From: Lachnospiraceae bacterium XPB1003
GTDB lineage: Bacteria; Bacillota; Clostridia; Lachnospirales; Lachnospiraceae
Assembly: GCA_900102065.1 (NCBI GenBank)
Contig: FMVK01000006.1
Location: 62,001-126,000 of the forward strand
Direction of reading: 5' to 3'
DNA: 64,000 nucleotides
Part shown: piece after piece, positions 1 to 9,488 of the stretch
How the letters are laid out: each line of letters begins with the position of its first letter
Numbering within the stretch: the stretch's first letter is position 1
Position numbers and translations under genes: made by a program
Notes under the pieces: generated by a model
Told to the model about the DNA's origin: nothing
Seen by the model: only the letters and a program-made list of their open reading frames with translations
Database searches by the model: none

Positions 1-826
1 TGTCAGGATGTCTCACAAGGACTATCATAGTGGATACCCATGTGACCTTACCTGCTATGATGCGTCTGTATTCCAGCGTCTGCTCGGTACGCCCTTCCTC
101 AAAGGCCTTCAGCAGTCCCTGATGAGAACAAATCCTCATAAATCTGTTTCTCTCGTCCGGATAAGGTATCTGAGAAGCGGAAAGAATCAGAGCGTCCTTT
201 GTCTCGGAATGCTGATCTCTGGCGCCGGGATTAGATTCGAGTATGGCGTCTATCACTGACCGTTCCGGGAGATCTTTTTCCTGCCCTTTTGCGGCTCCGC
301 CGTAAAAATACGTTACCATCCTGTCCTGCGTAACATTAAAACAGGACGTGTTGATTATCTTGCCCTGAAGAGTCTGACCACGTATCATCTGATCCGCAAA
401 TATACGTTCTTCCGTCTTGATGGCCGTGACATCAGAACCAAAAGCAATGCAGTGCTCGGTCTCTCCTTCAGCATTCTTAAAAGCGATAAACCTCAGGTGT
501 ATCCACACGGATATCCCTTCGGGTCTGATCTCTATGGTACAGCCTGCAGTAGTTCCGCCTTCGTCTATGGCTTTAACAGCCTCCCTGAAAAGAAGCTCAT
601 GCATGGGAACCATCTTAAAGAGCGCAACAAAAGTCTCCGTGAATCTCTCTCCGGATTCCGGTGCAATACCAAAGCCCTTCGGAAGCTTCAGACCTTCATA
701 TCTTTGTTCCTTGGGATAATATATAAAAGTTAGAATATTAGCCTTATCGAGCATCTCATCAAGGATCTGCTCGGAATGACTAAGGAATATCTTTCGCACA
801 GCCGAATTACTCTCTGTCATGTTCAT
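1..826 (-). CDS. PAS-type sensory/signalling protein, N-terminal part (cut by window edge)
   Basis: The frame opens at an ATG at 826-824, behind an AGAGGGGGC ribosome binding site, and runs without a stop to base 1, giving about 275 residues. Its C-terminus is outside the window. The visible part begins MNMTESNSAVRKIF and looks like two PAS-like sensory modules (motifs such as NILTFIYYPKEQRYEG and HLRFIAFKNAEGETEHC). No output domain is visible, so a GGDEF, EAL or other effector may lie beyond the edge. The style resembles the multi-PAS protein at 20022-21932. The function is inferred from fold-like features only. It is the last gene of its cluster, 44 bp downstream of the glycosyltransferase stop. 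Confidence 0.6.
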   Translation of the reverse strand, partial: MNMTESNSAVRKIFLSHSEQILDEMLDKANILTFIYYPKEQRYEGLKLPKGFGIAPESGERFTETFVALFKMVPMHELLFREAVKAIDEGGTTAGCTIEIRPEGISVWIHLRFIAFKNAEGETEHCIAFGSDVTAIKTEERIFADQMIRGQTLQGKIINTSCFNVTQDRMVTYFYGGAAKGQEKDLPERSVIDAILESNPGARDQHSETKDALILSASQIPYPDERNRFMRICSHQGLLKAFEEGRTEQTLEYRRIIAGKVTWVSTMIVLVRHPD

Positions 827-869
827 ACCTGCCCCCTCTGCATTGGACACAACATCCGATCCATTATCA

Positions 870-3029
870 TTATATATTTAACTTCCGGATACCGAAACCC
901 AGCAATTTCATCCTGCCCATGGCTGATGAAGCTAACACACCAATCCTGTATGTTCCGGAAAGAAGTGCTTCTCCGTGTATCACTGCTCTGAATCCCGACA
1001 TTGCCGTATTTATCTGATCCGGTGTATTTGTTTCTATATCTTTTCGATAGATGTCCTCAGGTTTCACTGTGTAAAAATGTCCCTTACACTCGCCTGACTC
1101 CCCCATCAATACAAGTCTGCGATCAAAGACAGCATTATCCGAACCTATAACAAAACTGTATCCGTCTATATATATAAGTTTTCCTCTTGCCTTTATAAAC
1201 TCCGACGCTACGGCATCAGATGATCCGATCCCCCTGTCCGGAAGTTCCGGTTTGTAATAGTCCGTAAAGGTGCCTGCGTTATCGACCCCCACTCTTATCA
1301 CATCACTTTTCCACTTTTCCGCCATATCTCCCGCAAAAAGACTGTCCGCATTTTTTATATCTGTTGCAGAATATGCAGGCGCCACTTCAAGAGCAAAAGG
1401 CCACAGCCCCGTCGCTTTATTAAAATGGCGGCTGTAAAACGGATCTTCGTTCATCATGGCAGGATGAAGTCGTTTTAAAACTTCCTGAGACTTTGCGAGC
1501 TTCTCCATTGCCGCTTCACTCAATTCATCATTTCCTCTCGATACGGATTCGTGATGAATGAGATATAGATCATTGCATTCGATATTGTAAAATCCGGCTT
1601 CAAGCAATCTGTAACAGATATCGGTGTCATTAAAATTAACAGGGAGTTCTTCGGAAAAACCTCCCATCATTTCAAATCTGTCTCTTGCAACCATAAGACA
1701 TGCTCCCGTAACGGCACTTACATTGAGCACACCTCTGTTATAGCCGTAATAATGTTCTTCTCTGTCATCAAGGCCTTTTAATATATGCCATGGATTCATC
1801 CTGACATTTACAACGCCCGCATGCTGCAAAAGCATTTCGCCTCTTTCGCCTGCTTCATCGTACGGGTAAAGCAGCTTTGCGCCTACCGCTCCGGCATATG
1901 AACGGCTTGCAAACCCAGCCATCACTTCAATGAGATTTTCTTTTTCACTGCATCGCACACTTCCATCGGTAAATTCCGTATCATCATTTAAGAATAATAA
2001 GTATGCTCCGGAAGCCGCTTTAGCACCGCTGTTGCACATATGTGAAAAATTAAACGGTGCCTTTTCGTAGAGATATTTGATGTTCATGCCCTTACCGCGC
2101 ATAAGCTCAAAATACTTCTCTATCTCTTCCACAGACGACGGATCACTGCCGTTATCTACACATAACACCTCGGGACAGCTTCCCGATACACATACGGAAT
2201 AAAGCGAATCAATACACTGTTTTAACAGATCCGGATTATCCTTGGATGGTATTATCACGGAAACTTCTGAGATATCGGGAGTAGTCTTTGAACCCGCTTC
2301 CCCGTACACCCGTGACAGACCTCTGCTCTCAGGGCCTCTACCGTAAAAGGGATCAGTATCTTTGTTCCTGTGAAAGAGTATCTCATCAATATGACCGATG
2401 GGAAAATTCATCTCGTTGTATCCGAATACATTGAGAGCAGCTCCGGAAAGGCCATCCTCCGTCACTTCTTTTCGCTTACCGTATCCGCCTGCGGCAACAG
2501 CAGCTCTTTCGAATAAAATATCCGCAGCAGTCCTTGATCCGTCCTCCGATATCAGAGTCTCACAGTCTGAAATATCCTTTAACAGGCCCGTTCTCATAGC
2601 ATATACGGAGCCTATATAAAAACACTGTCTGAACCTGTCCGGTGACCAGTCGGGCTTAAAGAAGGGTCTTTCCCGGTCATCCTCATCACCGTAAAGAAGG
2701 CCGATCTCCGGATTCCTGTTAAAGTATTCCCCTATCAGTACCTTTGCGCAGGAAGACAGTTCTCCCTCAGACGAATGAAATATGATGATCCCGTTTTGAG
2801 ATTTCTCACCCTCTGCTGCCAATAACGAACGTATCTTCGTCGTTGATATCTCCTCATAGGTTAAAACGGTAAAGTCATTATCCGCATTAACAGTTTCATG
2901 AGATGCAAAAGAAAACTCACGTCTGCTTTCCCATCCTTTATATGATGGAAAAGCCTTCGCGAGCTTTCTGTTATAATTTTCTGCCGCCTTTTTGGCGATA
3001 ATATTTTTTATTAAACTCTTTACTGCCAC
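870..3029 (-). CDS. Two-domain family 2 glycosyltransferase
   Basis: This 719-residue protein is expected to transfer sugars to a cell-surface polysaccharide such as rhamnan or O-antigen-like glycan. A degenerate N-terminal GT-A-like half carries LLYGDEDD and FFKPDWSPD, the hallmark of this family. A complete GT2 domain follows (about residues 255-530) with SVIIPSKDNPDLLKQC, CVDNGSD, LFLNDDTEF, NVSAVTGACLM, LPVNFNDTDICYRLLEAGF and HHESVSRG. A C-terminal extension of about 170 residues is not recognised. The start is a GTG directly after an in-frame stop, with only a weak ribosome binding site, so the N-terminus is uncertain. It lies 17 bp after the chemoreceptor-like gene and is probably co-transcribed with it. 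The sugar and acceptor cannot be read from sequence. Confidence 0.85.
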   Translation of the reverse strand: MAVKSLIKNIIAKKAAENYNRKLAKAFPSYKGWESRREFSFASHETVNADNDFTVLTYEEISTTKIRSLLAAEGEKSQNGIIIFHSSEGELSSCAKVLIGEYFNRNPEIGLLYGDEDDRERPFFKPDWSPDRFRQCFYIGSVYAMRTGLLKDISDCETLISEDGSRTAADILFERAAVAAGGYGKRKEVTEDGLSGAALNVFGYNEMNFPIGHIDEILFHRNKDTDPFYGRGPESRGLSRVYGEAGSKTTPDISEVSVIIPSKDNPDLLKQCIDSLYSVCVSGSCPEVLCVDNGSDPSSVEEIEKYFELMRGKGMNIKYLYEKAPFNFSHMCNSGAKAASGAYLLFLNDDTEFTDGSVRCSEKENLIEVMAGFASRSYAGAVGAKLLYPYDEAGERGEMLLQHAGVVNVRMNPWHILKGLDDREEHYYGYNRGVLNVSAVTGACLMVARDRFEMMGGFSEELPVNFNDTDICYRLLEAGFYNIECNDLYLIHHESVSRGNDELSEAAMEKLAKSQEVLKRLHPAMMNEDPFYSRHFNKATGLWPFALEVAPAYSATDIKNADSLFAGDMAEKWKSDVIRVGVDNAGTFTDYYKPELPDRGIGSSDAVASEFIKARGKLIYIDGYSFVIGSDNAVFDRRLVLMGESGECKGHFYTVKPEDIYRKDIETNTPDQINTAMSGFRAVIHGEALLSGTYRIGVLASSAMGRMKLLGFGIRKLNI

Positions 3030-3046
3030 TTATGAATCTGAACCCA

Positions 3047-3880
3047 TCATATGGGCTTTGCAAGAACGGCTATGCTGTCAGCCGACTTGGTTATGATCTC
3101 CATATTCTTTGTAACTTCACTGGTGCCTTCAGCCTGAGAAGCCGCAACATCATTAACCTTCTCAACAGCCTTAATGACACTCTCTACGGCATCGATGATC
3201 TCTTTAAGAGAATCACTGATCTCTTTTGCCGAGTTGCCGCTTACCTGCGCAAGCTTGCCCATCTCCGCTGCAACCACCGCAAATCCCTTACCTGCCTCAC
3301 CGCTTCTTGCCGCCTCAATGGACGCATTAAGAGCAAGAATATTTGACTTTGAAGCATTGCCCTGAATAGACTTGACCATGTTGGAAGCCTTATTTACAAC
3401 AGTCTTAACCTGTTCCGTAACACCCTTTATCTCATTAAGCTCTTCCACAAGAGCAGCTGCTTCCGAGTTTATCTTATCAATCCTGTCAGCCGACTCCTTC
3501 AGATTTCCATCCAGTTCATTGATGGAATCACGAAGTTTTTCCTCACGCTCCATCGAGTAACCACATGTGACTGCACCTACCACTACGCCATTTTCCTTTA
3601 TCGGAGTGGCAATACCGTGAACCGGTGTTCCCAATACTTCCTTCGGGATCATCGACTCATTCTTAACCCCCGTATCCATCACACGGAATACTGTCTGCAA
3701 CGCCGGATTCGATCTGTCCAGTGCTTTTCCCGGAACTGCTCCCGGAATACTGAAATTGTCAGCCGGCCATGTTGCGATCGCTTTCTCCCTGTCAAAAAGT
3801 GATAACTGGATATCCTGTCCCGTTATCTCCTTCATCAAAGGTAAAGTCATCTCCAATGCATCGATCATACTGCTTTCCAT
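3047..3880 (-). CDS. Soluble methyl-accepting chemotaxis-like protein
   Basis: This protein of about 277 residues has a small N-terminal sensory domain and a C-terminal MCP signalling hairpin ([25 protein letters not shown]), the region that contacts CheA/CheW. No transmembrane segment is present, so it should be cytosolic. The N-terminal half ([19 protein letters not shown] through [20 protein letters not shown]) resembles a GAF/PAS-like pocket. The open frame extends upstream to 3946, but the ATG at 3880 has the better GGAAGG/AGG ribosome binding site and the extra 22 residues look non-coding. The signalling hairpin is short for the family. The ligand is unknown. Confidence 0.85.
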   Translation of the reverse strand: MESSMIDALEMTLPLMKEITGQDIQLSLFDREKAIATWPADNFSIPGAVPGKALDRSNPALQTVFRVMDTGVKNESMIPKEVLGTPVHGIATPIKENGVVVGAVTCGYSMEREEKLRDSINELDGNLKESADRIDKINSEAAALVEELNEIKGVTEQVKTVVNKASNMVKSIQGNASKSNILALNASIEAARSGEAGKGFAVVAAEMGKLAQVSGNSAKEISDSLKEIIDAVESVIKAVEKVNDVAASQAEGTSEVTKNMEIITKSADSIAVLAKPI

Positions 3881-3970
3881 AAGTTCGCACCTACCTTCCC
3901 CGTTAGACACATTTTTTATAGAAAATACATAGTAAAATGTTACCATGAAAGGGGTTAATTCGCAAGAAAA

Positions 3971-5065
3971 TCAGTATATTTTCCCCTTATAATACTGAAG
4001 TATAAGATTGACGCCGCCACTGTAATCATACTTCTTGATGAACTTGCCCTGGGTCTTCCACCCTTTTTTTCCCGCCTTCTTCGCTTCGGGCTTGAAACGC
4101 TCCAAAGGATGGGATTCGGCCGCATATCTGGCTGCCTCATCAGCGTAATCTTCTTTGAGATCCCTCTGAACCAGAGCGGATGGCATGGGAGCATCTTCCG
4201 CCACCGGCATTTTGGCATTAACATCCATATACATCCACAGCCAGCCGGAATATCTCACGATGGGAGAATCGCTTGCTATACAGCCGATATAACTTAAAAA
4301 TACGGCTTCGCTCTCCTTGTAATAGCCCTTATGATGAAGGGATTCGTGTGCATAGAGTACAGGAAGATACAGTCTTATACAGAATTTGTTCTGGGTGGTC
4401 TCCATTGTGAACGGATATGTATATCCGCCTATCTTCATCCAGTCGAGAACATCCGAACAGATCGCATCTTTTATGGGAGGATAGTAACCTGCAAGTCTGG
4501 GAAACTCGTCCGACAGGCTCTGCAATCCTCTTGCAGCAGATTCGTTAAGCTCTCTCTGGTCGGGGAAAATAATATTTCCCGATTCGTCACGTTCAACTTC
4601 TTCTGCCGTGCGGTTAAGCTGCTCCACTATATAATTCCTGAGTGCCGTCATCTCCTCAGGCGTAAATTCCACATCAAGAGTGGCATTCTGTCCGAGCAGT
4701 GTCCCCCTTACAGGCACCGTCCAGTTAAAGGTATACAGAGTTACCACCACAAGAGCCGTCATCACAAAGAATCTGGCATAATGGAATACAAATCTTCGAT
4801 ATACTTTTTTTCTGTGGAAGAAGATCAAAAGAATGAGGCTAAGGACAAAGACGATCACTGTGACCGCCCCCGCATACATTAAGGTCTCACCGAGCGGGAA
4901 AGGTATGGGCGCCGTTATAAAGCCCAATCCGTCGGCAATAAAGTGATAGATATTGTCGGTGTAAAAATCACAGAACGATCTGTTCATCCCTGCCAGATTA
5001 AATACAAGGATGAGAGCTGTAAGAATAACTGCAGTTAAGATAAAAGGTCGTTTTTTCTTTTTCAT
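3971..5065 (-). CDS. DUF3810 family membrane protein with HExxH motif
   Basis: This 364-residue protein has three predicted N-terminal membrane segments (about residues 8-25, 35-60 and 65-115) and a C-terminal soluble domain. The HESLH sequence in VLYAHESLHHKGYYKE matches the HExxH zinc-peptidase signature of DUF3810. It is followed by the family-typical SEAVFLSYIGC and RYSGWLWMYMD. A metallopeptidase role is inferred from the motif, and the substrate is unknown. Its ATG overlaps the thiM stop by four bases (ATGA), so it is translationally coupled to the thiamine cluster, which is an unexpected partner. Confidence 0.8.
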   Translation of the reverse strand: MKKKKRPFILTAVILTALILVFNLAGMNRSFCDFYTDNIYHFIADGLGFITAPIPFPLGETLMYAGAVTVIVFVLSLILLIFFHRKKVYRRFVFHYARFFVMTALVVVTLYTFNWTVPVRGTLLGQNATLDVEFTPEEMTALRNYIVEQLNRTAEEVERDESGNIIFPDQRELNESAARGLQSLSDEFPRLAGYYPPIKDAICSDVLDWMKIGGYTYPFTMETTQNKFCIRLYLPVLYAHESLHHKGYYKESEAVFLSYIGCIASDSPIVRYSGWLWMYMDVNAKMPVAEDAPMPSALVQRDLKEDYADEAARYAAESHPLERFKPEAKKAGKKGWKTQGKFIKKYDYSGGVNLILQYYKGKIY

Positions 5066-5838
5066 TCAGCCTCTGCTTTGCTTAATTCATCAATAAAGTT
5101 GTGTCTGAATGTCATGGTTCCGCCGTGACTCAGTGCGGTTTTCTTCGCTGCTTTCTCACCGCAGGCACCTATGAATTCACATGCCGTATATGCTGCCATT
5201 ACAGGATCTTTCGGATTGGCTGCGAGAAATGCTCCGATGATACAGCTGGACATACAGCCGGTACCGGTTATCCGCTTCATCATCGCATCTCCGGACTCGG
5301 AATAAAGATCTTTATCTCCATCGGTCACAAAATCCACCGGCCCGCTCCTTACAACCACTATCCCTTTTTCACGGGCAAACCCCGCCGTTTCCTTATCGTC
5401 CGGGTACTCTTTTTCTCCGTCCTGCGGCTCATCCACTCCCGTGACCGTAGCCTTGCCCGTCACGACAGAAGCGATCTCCGCGGCATTTCCCCGGATACAT
5501 GTTACATATCCCGAAGATAAAAGCTCCTTCATAAAATCTCTCCGATACGTTGATCCTCCCACGCCTACCGGATCAAGAACAACCGGATGTCCGTCCTCTC
5601 CGGCCTTCGCAGCCGCGATCTCCATGGCTTTAAAACTCTCCGTAGCTCCCAGATTCAGGACAAGAGCATCGCAGCCATGCTGAACCTCGGCAGCTTCCTG
5701 CCATGCATGAGACATAGTCGGAGATGCACCTATGGCCAGAAGCGCATTGGCACACTCAAGTATTGTCACATTATTTGTGATGCATTGGATAAGGGGAGTT
5801 TTCGATCTGACGTTTCGTAAAAAATCTTTAGTAGCCAT
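5062..5838 (-). CDS. thiM: Hydroxyethylthiazole kinase ThiM
   Basis: ThiM phosphorylates 4-methyl-5-(2-hydroxyethyl)thiazole with ATP, salvaging the thiazole half of thiamine. The 258-residue length is typical. Recognisable motifs are QCITNNVTILECANALLAIG near the N-terminus, HPVVLDPVGVGGSTYR, and the glycine-rich anion hole ITGTGCMSSCIIGAFLA near residue 190. It is the last thi gene of the cluster and feeds HET phosphate to ThiE. A near-consensus promoter (TTGTTA, 16 bp, TATAGT at 5852-5879) lies just upstream. It would leave almost no leader, so expression may instead depend on read-through past the large hairpin at 5888-5947. Confidence 0.95.
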   Translation of the reverse strand: MATKDFLRNVRSKTPLIQCITNNVTILECANALLAIGASPTMSHAWQEAAEVQHGCDALVLNLGATESFKAMEIAAAKAGEDGHPVVLDPVGVGGSTYRRDFMKELLSSGYVTCIRGNAAEIASVVTGKATVTGVDEPQDGEKEYPDDKETAGFAREKGIVVVRSGPVDFVTDGDKDLYSESGDAMMKRITGTGCMSSCIIGAFLAANPKDPVMAAYTACEFIGACGEKAAKKTALSHGGTMTFRHNFIDELSKAEAE

Positions 5839-5887
5839 ATTCCTATACTACACTATATTTTTAAACTGTGTGTTAACAAATAATGAA

Positions 5888-5947
5888 CCGGGCAGCAAGA
5901 CCCGTCACATTTTCCTAACAAAATATGACTTTGGATCCGCTGCCCGG
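5888..5947. other. 60-nt long hairpin between thiW and thiM
   Basis: Read on the minus strand this stretch pairs almost end to end. The outer arms CCGGGCAGC/GCTGCCCGG give 9 bp, a middle helix GATCC/GGGTC gives 5 bp, and the inner arms GTCATATTTT/AAAATGTGAC give 10 bp including one G-U pair. The loop is GTTAGG and the internal bulges are small. There is no U-tract after either side, so it is not a standard intrinsic terminator. It could be a processing site, a stabilising structure, an attenuator for thiM, or a dispersed palindromic repeat. Confidence 0.7.
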
Positions 5948-5974
5948 GATCATCATCTGTATGATCAATATTAC

Positions 5975-6484
5975 TTATTTAAGACTGTCCTGCATGCGTC
6001 TGAGAGCCCCTGTTCCGGCAAGCGCCAGAGTGAGTGCAACCGCGATCAGGGTACCGCCGCATGTTGAGATAAGAAAAGGAACAACCATGGCAAATACACC
6101 AAATTCGGTCTTTCCCATTAAATAAACAGCAACAGGATAACAAAGTATCCCTCCTATGATACCCGTTCCGAATACTTCTCCGATATATGCGGCAGGGAGT
6201 TTCTTAAATGCTTTATAGAGCAATCCGGAAAGCAGTGCACCACACATTGAACCGGGAAAAGCAAAAAACGTTCCCAGACCAAAGAGATTGCGCAAAACAC
6301 TTGTGATAAACGCGCAGGCAAGCCCCCACCATGGGCCAAGTAAGATCGCACAGAGTACGTTTACCATATGCTGAACGGGACTGCACTTGCTTCCGAGAAC
6401 AGGGAATGAAAACAGCGATCCTACTGTTGCAACGGCAGCAAATGCTCCGCATAATGCGAGTTTCTTTACATTAACTTTTTTCAT
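5975..6484 (-). CDS. thiW: ThiW family thiazole ECF-type transporter component
   Basis: This small membrane protein of about 169 residues starts MKKVNVKKLALCGAFAAVA and has five to six hydrophobic segments. The KCSPVQHMVNVLCAILLGPWWGL region is characteristic of ThiW, predicted to be the substrate-binding S component that imports the thiazole moiety of thiamine. The ATG at 6484 follows GGAAAGG and was preferred over the start at 6511. The position between cytX and thiM supports a route in which thiazole enters through ThiW and is phosphorylated by ThiM. No ECF energising module (EcfA/T) is in the window, so a shared module elsewhere is presumed. Confidence 0.9.
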   Translation of the reverse strand: MKKVNVKKLALCGAFAAVATVGSLFSFPVLGSKCSPVQHMVNVLCAILLGPWWGLACAFITSVLRNLFGLGTFFAFPGSMCGALLSGLLYKAFKKLPAAYIGEVFGTGIIGGILCYPVAVYLMGKTEFGVFAMVVPFLISTCGGTLIAVALTLALAGTGALRRMQDSLK

Positions 6485-6541
6485 GATAAATCCTTTCCGG
6501 GTACTTCCCATGCGTCGGGATAAATCATGCAGATCCCGACG

Positions 6542-7801
6542 CTATTTTGTTTTTTTATTTGCACTTCCTTTGATCTTTCCTGCCACAACAGTTGCGATCA
6601 TCGTCACTGCCAGACAGGGGATCGTCTCTCCGAGAGCTCCTACCATTGATGCAAGGAAGGGTGCAACCGCATCAGGATTGGCATCAACGTAAAGGAGTCC
6701 TCTGTATACCGCAAATCCGATAAGCCATACAACCAGATTTGCAAAATTGAATTTCCCATTTTCACCTTTTTGTCTCAGGATGAAAAAGTCCGCTATCATC
6801 ACACCTATCATGGGCGTGAAAACCGATCCTATAAAATACAGGAAATTTGTGATGTTATCCATGGGCCATATAATAGCAGCCACGGTTCCCAAAGCAGCCA
6901 CAACTATTGCCACCACTTTGACGCTAACCTTCTCCGTAATGGATCTGAAGGACATTCCCGCAGAAAAAGCATCAAGGAAGGTTGTCGTAACCGTTGAAAA
7001 GATAACTATCAGCATACCGGCGATACCGAATCCCGCAGCCATCATGATCTCTGCAAGATCCATACTCTTTAAGCAGAGCACTGCCCCTATACCGATCATA
7101 TACATGAATATCGATACCAGGTTGTAAACAACAGTTCCCGAAAGAGTAGCCTTGAAAGGCTTCTCGGTATTGGATGTATAATCCGAGATCAGAGGAAGCC
7201 ATGATATGGGCATTGCCGCAGCAAGCTCAACAGCGCCGCCGAATCCCGGTACATAGCCGCCAAGAACCTCCAGATCAGGAGTCGCTCCGATCACATTTCC
7301 GCCCGAGAAGATCACAACACATAAAGCGATACTCAGGATAAAAAGTAATGCCATAGCTACGGTATTGATCTTTCCAAGGCTCTCAAGTCCGATAAGCAGC
7401 CATACGATTATCAGCACGCCTATGACTACTGCCCATACCCCGTGGCCTGTTCCGAAGATACCGTTTGCGGTGATGGCTCCGTCATATATCATGATGGCAG
7501 TCCATCCTAACAGCTGGATCACATTTAACAATGCGAAGAGCAGTCCGCCGTAATTGCCGAAGCTTACCTTAACGGTTTCCATGGCAGACTTACCTGTCCT
7601 TGCGCCGATCATTCCGGCTGCGAACATTAATGCTCCTCCGATCAGATGGCCTATGATCGTCGCGAGCATTGCCTTTCCAAAACCAAGTCCTGCAAGGCTT
7701 GCTCCGGAAAGGATCTCAGCAAGCGAGATACCGGCTCCGAACCAGATAAGTGAAACATTTGAAACCGAAAGCTTTTTATTTGCAGTACTCTTATCACTCA
7801 T
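6542..7801 (-). CDS. cytX: Putative hydroxymethylpyrimidine transporter CytX
   Basis: This integral membrane protein of about 419 residues has around twelve hydrophobic segments and belongs to the NCS1 cytosine/purine permease family. SVSNVSLIWFGAGISLAEI and the placement inside a TPP-controlled cluster mark it as CytX, predicted to import hydroxymethylpyrimidine or a related thiamine breakdown product. The ATG at 7801 shares one base with the thiD stop and follows GGAGGAG inside thiD; a GTG three bases earlier is also possible. Its substrate would be phosphorylated by ThiD. The substrate assignment rests on known CytX genomic context and is not proved by sequence. Confidence 0.9.
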   Translation of the reverse strand: MSDKSTANKKLSVSNVSLIWFGAGISLAEILSGASLAGLGFGKAMLATIIGHLIGGALMFAAGMIGARTGKSAMETVKVSFGNYGGLLFALLNVIQLLGWTAIMIYDGAITANGIFGTGHGVWAVVIGVLIIVWLLIGLESLGKINTVAMALLFILSIALCVVIFSGGNVIGATPDLEVLGGYVPGFGGAVELAAAMPISWLPLISDYTSNTEKPFKATLSGTVVYNLVSIFMYMIGIGAVLCLKSMDLAEIMMAAGFGIAGMLIVIFSTVTTTFLDAFSAGMSFRSITEKVSVKVVAIVVAALGTVAAIIWPMDNITNFLYFIGSVFTPMIGVMIADFFILRQKGENGKFNFANLVVWLIGFAVYRGLLYVDANPDAVAPFLASMVGALGETIPCLAVTMIATVVAGKIKGSANKKTK

Positions 7802-8652
7802 CACGCTTCTCCTCCTGCCAATCTTTTATTTTCATCGGAGGTTTCAAGTGTGATACCTTCGGCCCACTTCCCGTTCACCGCATATCCGTGCAGAAGAGGT
7901 CCGCTGCCTTTTCCGAGATCCAGACCCGCTTCAAGAGCTCCCGACAGATATTCCTTGGCACGTCCCACAGCTTCATTCATTCCATAACCTTTTGCAAGGT
8001 TGGAAGCAATGGCACTTGATAAAGTGCAGCCTGTTCCGTGGGTATTGTGATTGTCTATCCTTCTTCCATGGAACCATTCACCCTTACCGTTCGCAAAAAG
8101 AAAATCGTTAGCATCGGATAAACTGTGACCGCCCTTGCAAAGAACCGCGCAACCATAAAGTTCGCTTATCATGCGTGCGCTTTTTTCCATATCTTCTTCG
8201 GAAGTAATCTTCATTCCGGAAAGGACTTCACTCTCGGGGATATTGGGTGTGATAACAGATGCAATGGGAAGCAGCTTTTCTTTTAAACTCTCCACCGCAT
8301 CGTCAGAAATAAGCTTTGCGCCGCTGGTTGCTACCATAACGGGATCTACAACTATATTTTTAGCTGCGTAGAATTTAAGTCTTTCCGCTATCACTTCTAT
8401 AAGGCCTATAGATGCAACCATGCCGGTCTTTACCGCATCCGGACGTATATCCGTGAATATCTCATCAAGCTGAGCCTTCAGAAATTCGGGTGAAGACTCC
8501 ATTATCCCGATAACGCCGGTCGTATTCTGAGCAGTAAGCGCAGTAACAGCTGACATGGCATAAACCCCGTTAGCTGTCATGGTCTTGATATCTGCCTGTA
8601 TGCCGGCGCCTCCGCAGGAATCACTGCCTGCGATCGTTAATGCTGTTCTCAT
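7801..8652 (-). CDS. thiD: Hydroxymethylpyrimidine/phosphomethylpyrimidine kinase ThiD
   Basis: ThiD makes HMP pyrophosphate by two ATP-dependent phosphorylations. The 283-residue protein has TIAGSDSCGGAGIQADIKTM at its start, VVDPVMVATSGAKL in the middle, and the catalytic anion-hole segment NTHGTGCTLSSAIASN. The ATG at 8652 sits behind AAAGGAG. The open frame continues in phase to 8751, but that extension lacks a good ribosome binding site. It is preceded by a 119-bp gap after thiE and overlaps cytX by one base. A short C-terminal tail (about 20 residues past the domain) is slightly unusual. Confidence 0.95.
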   Translation of the reverse strand: MRTALTIAGSDSCGGAGIQADIKTMTANGVYAMSAVTALTAQNTTGVIGIMESSPEFLKAQLDEIFTDIRPDAVKTGMVASIGLIEVIAERLKFYAAKNIVVDPVMVATSGAKLISDDAVESLKEKLLPIASVITPNIPESEVLSGMKITSEEDMEKSARMISELYGCAVLCKGGHSLSDANDFLFANGKGEWFHGRRIDNHNTHGTGCTLSSAIASNLAKGYGMNEAVGRAKEYLSGALEAGLDLGKGSGPLLHGYAVNGKWAEGITLETSDENKRLAGGEA

Positions 8653-8771
8653 TTTGTCTCCTTTCATAACTAAAAAATCCTGAGATGCACTAATTTTATA
8701 TTGCGACACGAGGTGGTGCCCCCAACCTGCCGCATTAAGGATCATGTTCACTTATCCGCAAACATCACCTT

Positions 8772-9488
8772 TTAAATCATTTGTTCAAGTACTGTTTTAA
8801 ATCGTATTGCCTCCTTTTCGATGTCTGCTGCCGCAAAAATCCCGCTTATCGTTGCCGCTCCTGCGATACCACTTCCTTTAAGCTGCATCACATTGTCTGC
8901 GGTTATACCGGCTATTGCCACTACCGGGATCTTTACATTTGCCGTTATACGGCTTAGTTCTTCATATGTAAGTCTGTTCTTCACAGCTTTTGTTGCTGTG
9001 GGGAAAACAGCTCCACATCCTAGATAGTCGGCTCCTGCTGCCTCTGCAGCCTTCGCCTCTTCCACATTATGAGCGGTTGCTCCTATGATGGCACTGTCAC
9101 CAAGGATACGCCTTGCTTCTGTAAGATCCGTATCATCCAGTCCCAGATGAACCCCATCCGCTCCCGTCTCATAAGCCAGTTCCACATCATCATCTATGAC
9201 AAAGGGGACGGAGTATTTTCTGCAGATATCTCTGATCTCCAAAGCCTCATGCCTGTCGCGATTGGAAATACCGGTGCCGAATTCCTTGTTACGCAGCTGG
9301 ATCATGGTAACTCCGCCTTTGATGGCAAGTTCGCATGACAAAGGAAGTGTAAGCGGTGTATCACGCCGTACACGAACCTTATTCCCGTCACTGTCACAGT
9401 TCTCGCTGAATTCCAGCCAAGAGCTGTCGGTCACTGCATAAAGCAACAGATCCTTATTTAAATCTATATCCTGTGATTTAACAGACAT
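8772..9488 (-). CDS. thiE: Thiamine-phosphate synthase ThiE
   Basis: ThiE couples HMP pyrophosphate and HET phosphate to thiamine phosphate. This 238-residue TIM-barrel protein shows MIQLRNKEF, the pyrophosphate/Mg site VPFVIDDDVELAYETGADGVHLG, and GCGAVFPTATK. It has a short acidic insertion near residues 30-45. It is the first gene behind the TPP riboswitch. Its only plausible ribosome binding site (AAAGGGA) is the 3' arm of the riboswitch terminator hairpin, so the same hairpin could block both transcription and translation. Confidence 0.95.
   Translation of the reverse strand: MSVKSQDIDLNKDLLLYAVTDSSWLEFSENCDSDGNKVRVRRDTPLTLPLSCELAIKGGVTMIQLRNKEFGTGISNRDRHEALEIRDICRKYSVPFVIDDDVELAYETGADGVHLGLDDTDLTEARRILGDSAIIGATAHNVEEAKAAEAAGADYLGCGAVFPTATKAVKNRLTYEELSRITANVKIPVVAIAGITADNVMQLKGSGIAGAATISGIFAAADIEKEAIRFKTVLEQMI

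Noticed and set aside
8653-8751. Longer ThiD or separate leader ORF between thiE and thiD
   Set aside because: The in-frame extension lacks a good ribosome binding site, while the ATG at 8652 follows AAAGGAG and matches the family start.
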